Source: Megalobrama amblycephala (lineage: Eukaryota > Chordata > Actinopteri > Cypriniformes > Xenocyprididae). Taken from it: a DNA stretch of 64,000 nucleotides. Below, one piece after another: positions 34,743 to 47,177 of this stretch. The stretch lies in NCBI RefSeq assembly GCF_018812025.1, contig NC_063058.1, forward strand, positions 15,241,797 to 15,305,796, read 5' to 3'. The notes beneath the pieces are model-generated. The model saw nothing but the letters and a program-made list of their open reading frames with translations, did no database searches and had not been told where the DNA came from. Numbering within the stretch: the stretch's first letter is position 1; the number at the start of each line of letters is the position of its first letter. The position numbers were made by a program, and so were the translations under genes.

Positions 34743-36429
34743 CTGAAATAAATGAAAAGAAGAGAGATTACAAAGAACAGAAAGCCAACTTTAAACTAAC
34801 TAAAAGACCAGTTTGGATTTCATGAGCTCTTTAACGCAATTCCAGGGATCAAAGTAACATCAAAAACCATCTGAATTTGCGATCCAATATCTGATTCAGC
34901 ATACCTGTCTGTTTCAAGACAAGATAACGAATCTGTCTGCCTCTGTGCTTGTCCGTGTACCTGTGTGAATGTTAAAACCAGCGGAATTGTGACGTTTCCA
35001 TATCAGCGTCTTCCTTTACAGGTTACTGAAAGGTCGCCGGTGAACAGAGGTATCTAGCGCACCACGCAACCAGTCTGTTGATTAGAGAGCGAACAGCAGC
35101 TGAGCTTTATCTCCAGACAAAATCCTACTGGCATTTGGAGGCAACTTGCCAACTATAGACTCCCCCACATTCAGTTCCTGAAAGCCAATTATAAGACACA
35201 ATGTTCAAACATTAACAGATTGATAGGCCGCGTTTGAAATGGCTGAGAGAGACTGCTGCTCTCTGATCACAGGTGCCCCGTTTAATGATTTCTCTGTGTC
35301 TTTCTTGATCTAAAATGAGCTAAAGCCTGTAATATTTTAGTAAAACACAATCGCCACCTGAAAACAAATACTATGCAACAAAAAATTCTGGCTTTTCATC
35401 AAATGCTATAGTTGTTTTCACAGACAATCGAAAATGGCTGCACACAAACAAAAGATGGAAGTCTTTTTTGCCTCTGAACAGTTTGCTCAACCAGACTTTT
35501 TCTAAGGATATCGATGATTAAACTAAGACGCTGTTAGAAGCATTAGAAATTAACTGAAAAACTGAATCGCATGACTATAAATACAGCCCACTTTTAAAAG
35601 TCTCTCAGAAAAGCTGTGGCTTGCTGCTGAAGAAGTATGAGCAAAAAGCCACAATCTTCAGAGACTTTCATAGTAAACAAAAATGCCATATTCGAGGGGT
35701 CTGGAGACGAGGAAATTACTGTATTTTGTAGGTGAAAAAACACGATTGTTCCGGACAGTTTCCAATGTACCCCATGGGGCAGCAAAGCGGAAACGGAAAA
35801 TTGTTCCTCCCCACAGCTGTCTATAGTTTAAAGTGAACCTACATAGGGGAAATAAGAAAAAAAGAAAATAAAAAAACAGAAACACTGGTTGTCAGCTGAG
35901 ATGTCTTGAGAGTTAGATCAACATTACCCATCTGTCTGTTCAAGCCATGTTTACACTAGACGATTTCTGACTTGGATTTCCAACTCATTGTGTCATTATG
36001 TATTAATTGCCTGATATTTAGATCGTAAATATTTGATGAACCTAACTGAGGCTTTTGCAACTAACAACATCAATGACCATGTTTTTCCTCTCTTTTTTTA
36101 GAGGCACCATTTTGCTCTTGACAGGAATAATTTATGAACACTGCTCTTGTGTCTGATGACAACTAAGAGGTGGAACAGTATTTTGTCCCCTTTTATGGTT
36201 CTCCAAAAACTGACAGCTCCTCTAACACGTCCTGCTTTTAAAATGTCTACTTCTCAATATTTCACCCATTGAACTTCAGTGCATGACACATTCTGCAGTA
36301 GCCCAAAGCAACCCTGGTCTCAAAGGCCAAATATAATTCAAACACAATAGTTCCGGGTAAAAAATTTAAGAGAACTAAAAAAATTACATCATCCAATACC
36401 AATTAACACATAAAGTGAAAGTCTAATAG
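34743..36429. other. agbl1 intron sequence, no further exon recognised
   Basis: I looked for exons encoding the HPGE zinc-binding and NPDG motifs on the minus strand and saw none. 34360-34560 is unique and balanced in composition. 35600-35880 has short minus-strand frames of no recognisable family. Confidence 0.4.
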
Positions 36430-37500
36430 CCACTGACTCCACCAAACCGCAAAAACACAACATTCAATTATCATTTTGACTCCACCTACCTCAAAATAGA
36501 ACATTCATTGGGTATTTGACTACACCCACCTCAAACACAGAATATCTAATGAACATTTGACTCCATCCAAGCTCAAAAACTAAACACTCAATGATAATTT
36601 TGACTCCACCCACTTCAGAACGGAGCACCCAATGGGCATTTGACGGAGCACCCAAACGGAGCACCCAATGGGCATTTGACTCCACCCACTTCAAACACAG
36701 AATATCTAATGACCATTTGACTACATCCAATCTCAAAAACCAAACACTCAATGATAATTTTGACTCCACCTACCTCGAAATAGAACACTCAATGGGCATT
36801 TGACTCCACCCACCTCAAACACAGAATATCTAATGACCATTTGACTACATCCAAGCTCAAAAACCAAACACTCAATGATAATTTTGACTCCACCCACCTC
36901 AAAATTGAACACTCAATGGGCATTTGACTCCATCCATCTCAAACACAGAATATCTAATAACCATTTGACTCCATCCAAGCTCAAAAACCAAACACTCAGT
37001 GATAATTTGGACTCTGCCCACCTCAAAACAGAGCACCCAATGGGCATTTGACTCCACCCACCTCAAACACAGAATATCTAATGACCATTTGACTACATCC
37101 AAGCTCAAAAACCAAACACTCAATGATAATTTTGACTCCACCCACCTCAAAATAGAACACTCAATGGGCATTTGACTCCACCCATCTCAAAAACCAAATG
37201 TCTAATGAACATTTGACTTAACTTTAGGCAATCTTGGTGTCCAAAGTGCTCATCAAATAGTAACTAACCCATGTAGTACAGGCATTTGACTCCAACTCAA
37301 AAACAATATACTTAATGGTAATTTGACTCCACCCACATCAAAACAAAACACCCAATGGACATTTTACTCCACCCACCTCAAAAACTGAATGCCCAATTAT
37401 CATTTGGTCTTCGCCCACCTCAAAATCTCAATAAATACTTGACTCAACTCGACCTCAAAAACTAAATACCCACGGGCCATTTGATTCCGCCAACATCAAA
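36430..37500. repeat. Satellite-like array, 41-bp monomers in a 123-bp higher-order unit
   Basis: The phrase TTTGACTCCACCCACCTCAA recurs about every 41 bases. Three monomer types, ending AATATCTAATGACC, ACACTCAATGATAATT and CACTCAATGGGC, cycle so that the first recurs near 36511, 36676, 36799, 36922, 37047 and 37170, a spacing of about 123 bases. The edges (before about 36500 and after 37200) are more diverged. Frames of about 90 codons on the minus strand are by-products. Confidence 0.92.
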
Positions 37501-38929
37501 AACATCCAATCAAATGCCTCCTGACTCATTGTCAAAAGCAAACACATCACGCATCAGCATGCAAATGCTAACTGCTCTAGAAACATTTATTTCACAGCGG
37601 GCGAGAGCTAGTTAAGACTTTAATTAAGAATACTGTTGTTCAAGTGTATACGGATTATAATACAATCATCGTTTATACAGTTTATGATCCAAAAAGTTAT
37701 AATGAAGCCATTAAGGCAAGTCACTCCCCCTTTATAATCACCCGCTGAAAAATAGAAAAGCATTTGATGCTCACTGAGATAAGAAATGACAGAACAGTGG
37801 GAGTTTTTGAAGAGAAAACTGCATCTCATACATTTGTTCACATTAACTATTTATAAGGATATGAAGTGGCTGACAATGAGAGGAATCAACGTATCACTTC
37901 AGAGAGGAAGTGCTGTAGCTGTAGTGCTCTGTTGACCAGATACATCACTTCATCCAGAGATGAGTTACAGTTCACGCTCAGTTTAGCTACAACACAGATA
38001 AATAAGAGAGGGGGGGGGGGGGGATTATCAAAGCCCCATCTCACTCTTCCAGTCACATCCATCCTATACCAATCTATTTTATGGGTCTTCAGTGTAACTG
38101 CTAAGTATTATGCAGTGCGATATAGATCTTGTACAATTTGCTTATGATTGATTTGGTAACCATTAGGAAAGGACACAAAAACGATTGCTCGTACCACCTG
38201 ATGCAACAATAATCGCAGAAATCGATAAGCAATCCTGGAGTTACTTAAATTGTATTGTTGTTGTGCAGCACTTCCCACCTAAAGTGCTCTGTTTGTAAAT
38301 ATAATATATGTTAATGTGTCTTCTCCATAAAAAATTAAATATATAAATAAAAATTAATATCTGACTTATTTATACAAGTAATTTATGTAAATGAACATAC
38401 AATAATATGTTTATCCCCCCCCCTCCATCTTTGGATGACCGTAAAGTGAAAGTCGCCTCCTCTCAGCCGACACTAACCCTTTGAACTCATACACACTATT
38501 ATACTGCACACACACACACACACTTCCTGATCAACTTACTGAAGCAGGACAGTTCAATTTACTCTCATGGTTACAGATAGATCAGTTGGATCAGTCTCAA
38601 TAGCTTTTCGTCGCCTCGGCTAATGAGGTTATATCCTCGTTTTCTACTCAAATCTCCATCAGCTGGAGATGGGCACAATCAGTGACGTTAAGTCGAGCGA
38701 GAAGTAAAAGGAAAAGATATGAAAGATTGTCAGTATTGTGAATGGACCGTTTCCTGAAAAAAGGATAATATGAATGTTTTAAGTCAATCACTTCATGGCA
38801 ACACTGATTGGTTGATGGTGCCCTAAGAATGTACACAGTACAGAGCCTTTTACTAGGTAATCTAGCACATATATGTGACCCGCAATGAGCAAATTTCCAA
38901 AAATGAGAATGTTATTTTCACAATCTCTA
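37501..38929. other. Intron sequence with simple repeats
   Basis: It contains a poly-G run at 38010-38023, a C run at 38406-38413 and a short (CA)n at 38508-38522. No exon or transposon ends were recognised. Confidence 0.4.
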
Positions 38930-39865
38930 TTAAAGGTGAATTGAAATTTGAATTTACCTCGGCATAGTTGAATAACAAGAGTTCAGTACATGGAAATGAC
39001 ATACAGTGAGTCTCAAACTCCATTGTTTCCTCCTTCTTGTGTAAATCTGATTTGTTTAAAAGACCTCCGGAAAACAGATGAATCTCAACATAACACCGAC
39101 TGTTACGTAACAGTCTGGGTGTACGCCCCCAATATTTGCATATGCCAGCCCATGATCGAGGCATTACACAAGTATTAAAGTCTGGATGTGCACAGCTGAA
39201 TCATCAGACTAGGTAAGTAAGCAAGGACAATAGCAAAAAATGGCAGATGGAGCAATAATAACTGACATGATCCATGATAACATGATATTTTTAGTGATAT
39301 TTATAAATTGTCTTTCTAAATGTTTCGTTAGCATGTTGCTAATGTACTGTTAAATGTGGTTAAAGTTACCATCGTTTCTTACTGTATTCACGGAGACAAG
39401 AGCCGTCGCTATTTTCATTTTTAAACACTTGCAGTCTGTATAATTCATAAACAACTTCATTCTTTATAAATCTCTCCAACAGTGTAGCATTAGCCGTTAG
39501 CCACGGAGCACCATCAAACTCATTCAGAATCAAATGTAAACATCCAAATAAATACCATACTTACGCAATTAGACATGCTGCATGACGAACACTTTGTAAA
39601 GATCCATTTTGAGGGTTATATTAGCTGTGTGAACTTTGTTTATGCAGTGATAAGAGTCGAGAGCTCGGGAGGGGGCGGAGTGCGCGATTTAAAGGGGCCG
39701 CAGCCTGAATTGGCGCATTTCTAATTATGCCTCAAAATAGGCAGTTAAAAAACTTAATAAAAAAAAATCTATGGGGTATTTTGAGCTGCAACTTCACAGA
39801 CACATTCAGGGGACACCTTAGACTTATATTACATCTTGTAAAAAAACGTTCGATGGCACCTTTAA
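38930..39865 (-). mobile_element. TTAA-flanked element, family A (Kolobok-like)
   Basis: A full-length inverted copy with TTAA at both ends (TTAAAGGTGAATTG and ATGGCACCTTTAA). The internal sequence is the same as in 21619-22576 apart from small deletions. Confidence 0.82.
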
Positions 39866-40499
39866 AAAAAAAAAAAAACCCTTCAAAATGATGTATGATT
39901 TGTTTGAAGTCGATAGATCAGCCAAGCCAAGTTTCCTGAAGGTTTTCTGAAGGTTCCAAAACAAAATCACCTAGCAACCATACCTTAAAATCCCTGTTAT
40001 TAACACCTAATTTGGCACACACCTCATCATCTATAGGAATATATATATATATGAAATATTACACATATATTATGTATATCACGTGCTGTCTGAGGCGTCT
40101 TTGTGCGAGCGCTTTGGATCTGTCAGTCAGCGTGAGTAAGATCGATTTGTTTATATCAGCATGAGTTTGAAAATCACATTTAATTGGTTCAGACTCTAAA
40201 ATTTGCTAAGAATATTCACAAAGTTGGAATGCTGTGCTTTAAAATGATACCAAACTTGGAATAATGAGGAAGTTGCTGAGGGAAAGCGCGAGTGGTGAAG
40301 CGAGCAGAGAAAAACAAAATTTTTCATGGACAAAGTAAAAGTATCCTCTCAGAAAACAAAGAAGAAAGATACTTTTAGATGTTTAGATGCTATTTGAAGC
40401 TTCTGGATCATTAGATGAGGGCTTAATGAACTGATTTTTGTAAAAACCTCAAATTCGAACAAAATCGACATTTTTGACTTGTTTTGCCTGTAGCTCGTA

Positions 40500-40531
<32 letters not shown>

Positions 40532-41164
40532 ACAATAAGTGCACTTGTCACTGCAGAGTACAACAAAAGTGAGGAGGACAAGTAGGTAGCTAGAGTGTGT
40601 GCTGTTTGGTGGGACGTAAGGAACTGCCATTAACGGATATTGGAAAGTGAAAATTCATTTTCACTTTTGTTTGTACTGTGCTGATGGCATGGATGATAGA
40701 GGTTGAGGTCAGAGAAAAACCAGCCGACTCTGTGAGCCCAGATCTGATGATGTAAAGCCTTTCTCCCACACGTCTCCTCTGACTCATCAAGGGAATGGGT
40801 GTTTGTTGGTTCACCTTCAAGCTGAAAGTGTAGTGTTATTTGTATTTCAGCCATCAATAATGGATCGTGCTGTTGGCAATTGTTTGATTCATGAAGAGAA
40901 ACCTGCAGGCCAGTTTTGACAGTTTCCTCTTCAGTCTGTCTATAAAGGTCTGTTGATATAAAGTCCCATAATTCTCAACAATAGTGGTGCTTTGTGTTCA
41001 AACAACTCAGTGTTTTTTGGATCTTTTCAGAGAACTGATTTGTTTACAGGAGCCTTTTAAAGTGCGTTTTTTTTTTCTTCCATGAAAAATAGGTGTTTAC
41101 TGGTCACCAGCTACTTTAACCTATAGAATCAGTAAACATACAAATTACAAAAAAATCTTTATAG
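39866..41164. other. Intron sequence with two short AT microsatellites
   Basis: Short TA runs occur at about 40039-40052 and 40499-40526. Minus-strand frames at 40349-40857 have no family resemblance. Confidence 0.4.
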
Positions 41165-41490
41165 TGAATCATTGAACAAATCAGAATGAATCTCAGATTA
41201 ACTGAATTAAAAGAGTCACATTACAAAACAAATAATAGAACAAATTTGAATGAGTCTTAGGTGAATGGAATCAAAAGAGTCAAGTTACAAAACAAATCAG
41301 TAAGCAAATCTGAATGAATGTTTGGTGAAAGGAATCAAAAGAGTCAAGTTAAAAAAGGAATCAGTGAACAAATCTGAATGAATCTTTGGGAAATAAAATA
41401 AAAATAGTCAAGTTACAAAATAAATCAGTGAAATCAAATCTATATAAAACTTTGGTCAAGTCACAGAATGAATCAGTGAACAAAAAAATA
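41165..41490. repeat. Diverged tandem repeat, about 63-bp period
   Basis: Units run CAAATCTGAATGAATC, TTGGTGAAAGGAATC and AAAAGAGTCAAGTTACAAAA. AAAAGAGTCA recurs at about 41209, 41272 and 41335, with a decayed fourth unit near 41400. Confidence 0.8.
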
Positions 41491-41929
41491 TAAAATTATT
41501 TACAAATATTTGTCATTCTCTGAATGTTTTTTATACATCCAATCAGCCACATTGTGAAGGAATTCATAGACGCATTAATCATACAGTGTATTGTTTTAAA
41601 ATCATGTCAAAATTCTGACTTTGTGCACATAGGCCATTATTCTGTAAACTTTTAAACTGCATAATACAGTAATTACTCTTATCGGTTGAGGAAGAGGGGA
41701 AAGCAAGCGTGAAGTGCATAAGGGAAGTGAATATAGTGAGACGTGACTGTTATGGTACAATATAACTTTGAAGAGAGGCTGCAAGGATTATCATGTTCAT
41801 AATGGCGTTCCATTCAACTATGAAACTACAGGAAGAGAGAATGATGAATCATTAAATGATAGGTGTTATCTTGAGGTTTAGTGTGTTTAGGATTTGTTTA
41901 TTACAACTAATGTTCAACAGTGACTTATA
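41491..41929. other. Intron sequence, nothing recognised
   Basis: A unique AT-rich spacer between a tandem repeat and a MITE. Confidence 0.35.
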
Positions 41930-42482
41930 GGGCCTGTTTACACCTGGTCACTTCATGCGTTTTTACTGATCGGATAACTGATCTGATTTATCAAACTGGT
42001 TCCATTTACACTTGGCCACATAAATGTGTCTCCGCAAAACGGATATAAATCCGATCTTCAATTCCCACGCTATATGCAGATTTAATGGTGTTCACGTCAC
42101 CGAAAGCAACAAATATAAGCTGCATTTTATTGATCATCAGGAGAGAGTGCGTCAACAGCACTGCCAAGATCATTTAGTCTCACTACTTTCAGCAGTTTCA
42201 TTTGTGGCAGTTTGCACGTCGGCTTGCTGAAGAGATACTCAGCTGCTCAGCTGCGGCAATGCGTGAAGCAGTATTTTTGAGGAGTAAAATTTACATATGT
42301 GGTTTCTAAAACAAGATGCATTTAGACTTGTTCAGTTTTGACTGGAATGCATCTCAGACGACCTCCTGAAGTGGTTTGAGCGATCGGATTTAAATCTGTC
42401 TCAAATGCATTTCGAGGACATTTAGACCTGGTCTTTTCACGATCAGAGAAAACGCATGAAGTGACCAGGTGTAAACAGCCCC
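41930..42482. mobile_element. MITE with long near-perfect inverted ends
   Basis: GGGCCTGTTTACACCTGGTC on the left and the reverse-read GGGGCTGTTTACACCTGGTC on the right continue matching through CACTTCATGCGTTTT. ATA flanks both sides (41927-41929 and 42483-42485), consistent with a 3-bp target site as in PIF/Harbinger elements. Confidence 0.8.
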
Positions 42483-43424
42483 ATAGGTGGCAGGACAGAA
42501 GCGCCAAAACAAGTTTTGAAGAGAGGAGATGGTGGCGAGCTGCTTGTGACGTCAGAACATAGTGATGGTTCTGTTCAAGAATATTAATCTGGTTAGGTGT
42601 CAATGAATGCAACCTAATTGACCTAGCTAGGTAACCTAATTACCTAGCAACCTAATTAACATTATTTGCCAAACCCTTGTCAAAGTGTGTGTATTTATAT
42701 ATATTTAGAATTTTTTTTCCCCCTCTTGATTTCAGTTGTTCTGCTAGCTTTACTGTCTGTCCCTCTGGGAACTGGTCACGTTTCCCTGTGCTGATTTCAA
42801 AAATAGAAGTGTTACAATCTCTACTTAATGGCTGTGAAAAGACAGCAAACCTTCTTTTAAAGAAAATCTAATTAATGATTTCCAGTGTGATGCTTTGAAT
42901 CATTTCAAGAATAGGGAACAATCTGTCACCCCAATGAATAGCGTGTAGTGCTGCTGATTGACTCTGACTCTGCCACAGAAAATCAGTGGAAAAGAAAATG
43001 GGGCACTATCTTTCATAAGCAACACAACAGGGACAGCAGAGAGAAGAGGGAGGCATTAGCTAAACCTTGAGTTCTCATCACAACACATTATGAAAGAAAT
43101 GAACAAAAAATGGATCTCGCCGCTCAAGGTCGCAGAGGATTTGTGTGCTTTAATAAAGCAAGTAAAGCCTGTGAAATCTGCAAACAACTGTCTTCATAAA
43201 GAAAGCATTCTGTTTACATAATGTATTCAAGTTTGACAGAAGCATCATGCACCCTCAGATTTTTCAACTTAATTTTTTTGGAAAAATTACAATATTGTGA
43301 TCCTCCCTAAAAAAGTAACTAATTGCGTTAGTTACTTTTTATGGAAAGTAATGTGTTACTTTACTCTTACGTTACCTTTTCTCTCCTAAGATATGTTAGT
43401 GCAAGTTGCTTTCAGTTAAAACAG
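42483..43424. other. Intron sequence with a small repeat fragment
   Basis: 43305-43380 carries AAGTAACTAATTGCGTTAGTTAC and ATGTGTTACTTTACTC, a fragment of the end region of the family at 28478. The remainder is unique, and no exon is seen. Confidence 0.4.
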
Positions 43425-43486
43425 CCTATTATGCAAAATTCACTTTTGAACATAAATGTCTGTCGCAGTGTATGTACACTCAAAAA

Positions 43487-44529
43487 AAACAAAAAAAACA
43501 AACAAAAAAAAAGATTTTTGATGCTGTTCACTTTATTTAAACAATTTATTTTGATTCAACACCATTGTATCAGGTTTCTGGTTTAAATGTGATTGATTCA
43601 TGTTAAATTGACTTGAAACGATTACTCTTTGACTTAAGTTGATGTTTTCATATTGAAATAACATGTTTCAATCAAGTAAACCCAACCAGGACTCAATCAA
43701 ACAGGATTTTCACTTCCCATCATGCTTTGCAAAGGGGCTGAACTAGGAGAGTAAATGTTGAAATAAAGTGTTATTTTAAGCAGTTTTTAGGAAGATGAGA
43801 AAATGGAAAGACTTTTTAATGTTTACTGTTCTATTATGTTGGTATTTAAAAGTTTCTGTTAATTAATAGTTTTAGGGTTACCATTGTGGTGAATTGTTGC
43901 ACTTGTGCTACTTTTAAACTTTCTACTAACAAACTTTCAAATTACTTTAATAAGAAAGTAATCACTGTGGTAGTGCTCTGGGTTGCATTTCCCAAAACCA
44001 TTGTAAACCTATGTTGATTGTAAAACCATTGCCACCAATGTTTTTGGTTAAGGCAATTTAGGATGAATCCAGTATCACCTCTAGATTTCTAACACAGAAC
44101 ATCACAAAAGTTATATAAATCACAAAATGAAATAAGAAGAATTAATTGTAAAAATCAATGTATATGAAAACAATTTATTATTTATTTATTTATTGCTTTT
44201 TAAATGAACACAATTGATTCTAGTTAATTTAACATGGTTGATTCTATTGGATTTTACTTGTCTCAATCATGTGGAACCACTGTCCATGATTGAATTGAGT
44301 AATTTGGACATAACTATTTTACATAGATTCTTCCTTAGTCAGTTGTTTTGTCAAGCTGTGCCCAACCATAGTAAATAAGTTGAATCAACCTTAATAAATT
44401 AAGTTGACCCAACGTAAGTACATTAAATTGGAATAAAAGAATTGCATAATGCTGAAATAAAGCAACTTAATCATGTGGAAATCCTTTCCATGATTTTTTT
44501 ATGTTCGTTCAAAGAGTTATTTTTTTGAG
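43487..44529. mobile_element. TA-flanked element nested in family B
   Basis: The ends CACTCAAAAAAAACAAAAAA and TTATTTTTTTGAGTG lie between TA dinucleotides (GTA before, TACACA after). Removing it restores the continuous family B sequence seen at 23160-23264. No transposase is recognisable. Confidence 0.8.
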
Positions 44530-44650
44530 TGTACACAACTACCCTATAATGGTAAAGATCCACCCACTCCTTTTTTGGTTTAATCCCCATAAAACCTGTC
44601 ACAGAATAAGCCGTTTTCATTTTGTGGGCAATGAGACATCACATTGCACA

Positions 44651-44990
44651 GGCTCCGCCCATGACTGCTGACAGACTCTGCCGTATTAGCAAAGTTTCCG
44701 CCCTGAGCGAATTGTACACAGTCTGCCATTGTTTAGGCTCCGCCCATGACTGCTGACAGACTCTGCCGTATTAGCAAAGTTTCCGCCCTGAGCGAATTGT
44801 ACACAGTCTGCCATTGTCTAGGCTCCGCCCATGACTGCTGACAGACTCTGCCGTATTAGCAAAGTTTCCGCCCTGAGCGAATTGTACACAGTCTGCCATT
44901 GTCTAGGCTCCGCCCATGACTGCTGACAGACTCTGCCGTATTAGCAAAGTTTCCACCCTGAGCGAATTGTACACAGTCTGCCATTGTCTC
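44651..44990 (+). repeat. Four head-to-tail copies of an exact 85-bp unit
   Basis: GGCTCCGCCCATGACTGCTG begins units at 44651, 44736, 44821 and 44906, exactly 85 bases apart. They differ by only one or two bases (TTTA/TCTA, CCGCC/CCACC). The related truncated copy at 22930-23264 has a single unit, so amplification happened within this copy. Confidence 0.97.
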
Positions 44991-45023
44991 GACGCCAGAG
45001 CAGCTGTAGCGACAAGAATTTCG

Positions 45024-45118
45024 GGTAAGCAATTGAGTTGTTTTGTTGTTGGATGTAAGAGTGAACAAAACAGTTTTCAGTTGAAGACTGAAAGACACAG
45101 TGGATTAGTTTTATTTTT
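45024..45118 (+). pseudogene. THAP-like remnant in the family B element
   Basis: The open frame GKQLSCFVVGCKSEQNS, with Cys-x4-Cys at codons starting 45039 and 45054, resembles the start of a THAP zinc finger. It aligns in pattern with SCLAVNCTNR in the element at 28478. No start codon lies directly upstream, and the later His ligand was not identified. THAP fingers are known in Kolobok transposases, which use TTAA targets. Confidence 0.4.
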
Positions 45119-45578
45119 GAAGGGAATGCGCCACAGATCTAATATATACATGCAATTTCTGTCCCTGCTATTCACAGACATAACAGATTGTGTTTATATG
45201 AACTTTGTGTGTTTTTGACATAACCTTGTGTATATTTGACAGTTTAAACACGATAAAACGTGAAAGAGAAGTTAATTTAACACTGAAGAGACTGCCAGCT
45301 TTCTGTGCGTGTGCTTCAGATGTGTGCAGGAGCTAAAATGAATGGAGGCTGAAGCGCTATTCTGGAAAGGGGGTGGGGAGCAGCAGCTCATTTGCATTTA
45401 GAAACATATGCGTGAAAACAGCATGTTTTTGCTAGCACTCAAAAATGGTTATTTACAACATGGTATAATAAATGATCTGTCAGGCATTTTAAGCTGAATC
45501 TTCGCAAACACATTCTGGGGACACTTGAGACTTAAATTAAATCTTGTAAAATGGGGCATAATAGGCCCCCTTTGATAT

Positions 45579-46689
45579 ATAACTAATAGAATTAATATTT
45601 CTATAATACGTGTAAACAAGTTAATATATAAATTATATTTTAATTGTACTCTTCAAATATGATAATGTATTTAAATAAAATAAATATGGATTTGAACCTG
45701 CATCCCCTTGCACACTAAACAAGAACTATAGCCCTTCAATAAGTCCTTTATGATGCTGAAACAACTTGAGCGACTGTAAATAAAACAAGAAAACAGCCAT
45801 TTTTGGTTAACTTCCAGAAAATGTGTCAAATATCTGTTCTTTTTGCAATGACATATCTGTGCCGAATTACCTTGGCTCTACAAATTAGATTCCTCAAACA
45901 GCCACGACACATTCCTTTACCTTTACTTTCCGTTAACCTTGAGAAATGAAAATGAGATGCTTTTCTTCTTGTTAGTAGTGACTGTCCCTTCTTTGCTTCT
46001 GAGTTAAATATAATTTCCAATACAACACATGCCTCTTTAGTCCCTCATTCCCATTCAAAACTCAGGAGGAACTATCGTTCCAGTGCGGAGCTTGCTACAT
46101 GACTGACGTGTTCCCACAGGACAAATGAGACAGGGGAGCAGATGTAGGACACGAGCATAAATGACAGCTACAACAGAGACTCTATTTTATTAAAATCGGC
46201 TTTGCTGTTAAGATAGCCAATCAAGCAATTCCTCAAGCACTGAGTTCAACGTCCTTCATAACCGATGAATTTAAAATGACTTTTGTCTACCACATTTTAC
46301 ATCGAACATCAAATGGCCACAAAGCCAAAATGATTTATCATACAAAAGAAAAAATAATGGCTTTAAAATCAAACATTCATATCAATTAATATTACCTGCA
46401 TAGGCTCAACAATAAGTAAAATGTTTAACATTCTGAAGAGGAAAAATGATTGATTTGATTACTAAATGTGCCATATTTTCTTTTACTTTCATGTTAAGCA
46501 ATCTGTCCATGTTGACATCTGAAGAATTTGCACCAAAATACCATGAATTCCATGTCTGATTGAATGCACAACCTTTGATATCAGCAGCAAAAGAGACAGG
46601 AAGCACTTTCTCCTCCCACTTAAAAATGTAAGAGCCTAATTATTATGCTATCCAAACTATGCATGAAAATATACCTACATGCATTTTTA
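45579..46689. other. Intron sequence, nothing recognised
   Basis: AT-rich and unique in appearance. It includes a 64-codon minus-strand frame at 45826-46020 without splice or family support. Confidence 0.35.
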
Positions 46690-47177
46690 TTGGGGTAGTT
46701 CAACCCAAAATGAAAATGGTCATTTACTCAAACACATATCATTCCAAATTTGTATGACTTTATTTCTTTAGTGGAACACAAAAGACATTTTCGGTACTTT
46801 CAATGTAAAAGTCTTCGCTACTGACTGACTCACTTATAAAGACAGTCTTTCCCACCATCTAATGGCATAATAATGTAGCTTATTTTGCTGTTTAGGGACT
46901 AGTTTTTTCAGTGGAAGGAAGGCTTTTAGTGATTGTACTTCATGAAAGTTTTATAAAATCAATAAGCCCTGTAAAGCCATGGTTTACAGTGAATTTATAA
47001 CAGCTAAGAGGGTTTAGCTAACAATAATGCCCCTTAGCTGTAATAAATTAATTGTAAACCATGGCTTCTTGGGGCTTATTACTTTATTTTGCATTCTGCA
47101 TAAGTCATACAGGTTTGAAACGACTTGAGGGTGAATAAATGACAGAAATGTCATTTTTGGGTGAACTATCCCTTTAA
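46690..47177. mobile_element. TTAA-type foldback MITE, left TTAA lost
   Basis: The left GTAGTTCAACCCAAAATGAAAA is inverted on the right as TCATTTTTGGGTGAACTATCCCTTTAA. Both ends continue into related sequence (ATTTACTCA.. and GGTGAATAAATGACAG). A 40-base inner inverted pair surrounds TAAACCATGG near 46976 and 47052. Confidence 0.75.

Larger units (their letters stand above)
43425..45578 (+). mobile_element. TTAA-type family B element, split by a TA element and carrying an 85-bp array
   Basis: The left end (AACAGCCTATTATGCAAAATTC) and right end (GGGGCATAATAGGCCCCCTTT) are inverted copies. 43428-43486 and 44530 onward together align, in reverse, with 23264-22930, proving that the middle is an insertion. 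A THAP-like segment starts at 45024. Confidence 0.75.

Noticed and set aside
36491..37171. Minus-strand frames of about 90 codons with repeated WVESNAHWVL-like phrases
   Set aside because: The repeat period (123 bases) is divisible by three, so the satellite stays open by arithmetic. There is no sign of selection.
36430..37500. Possible CRISPR-like array of evenly spaced repeats
   Set aside because: All parts of the unit repeat, so there are no unique spacers, and the context is a vertebrate intron.
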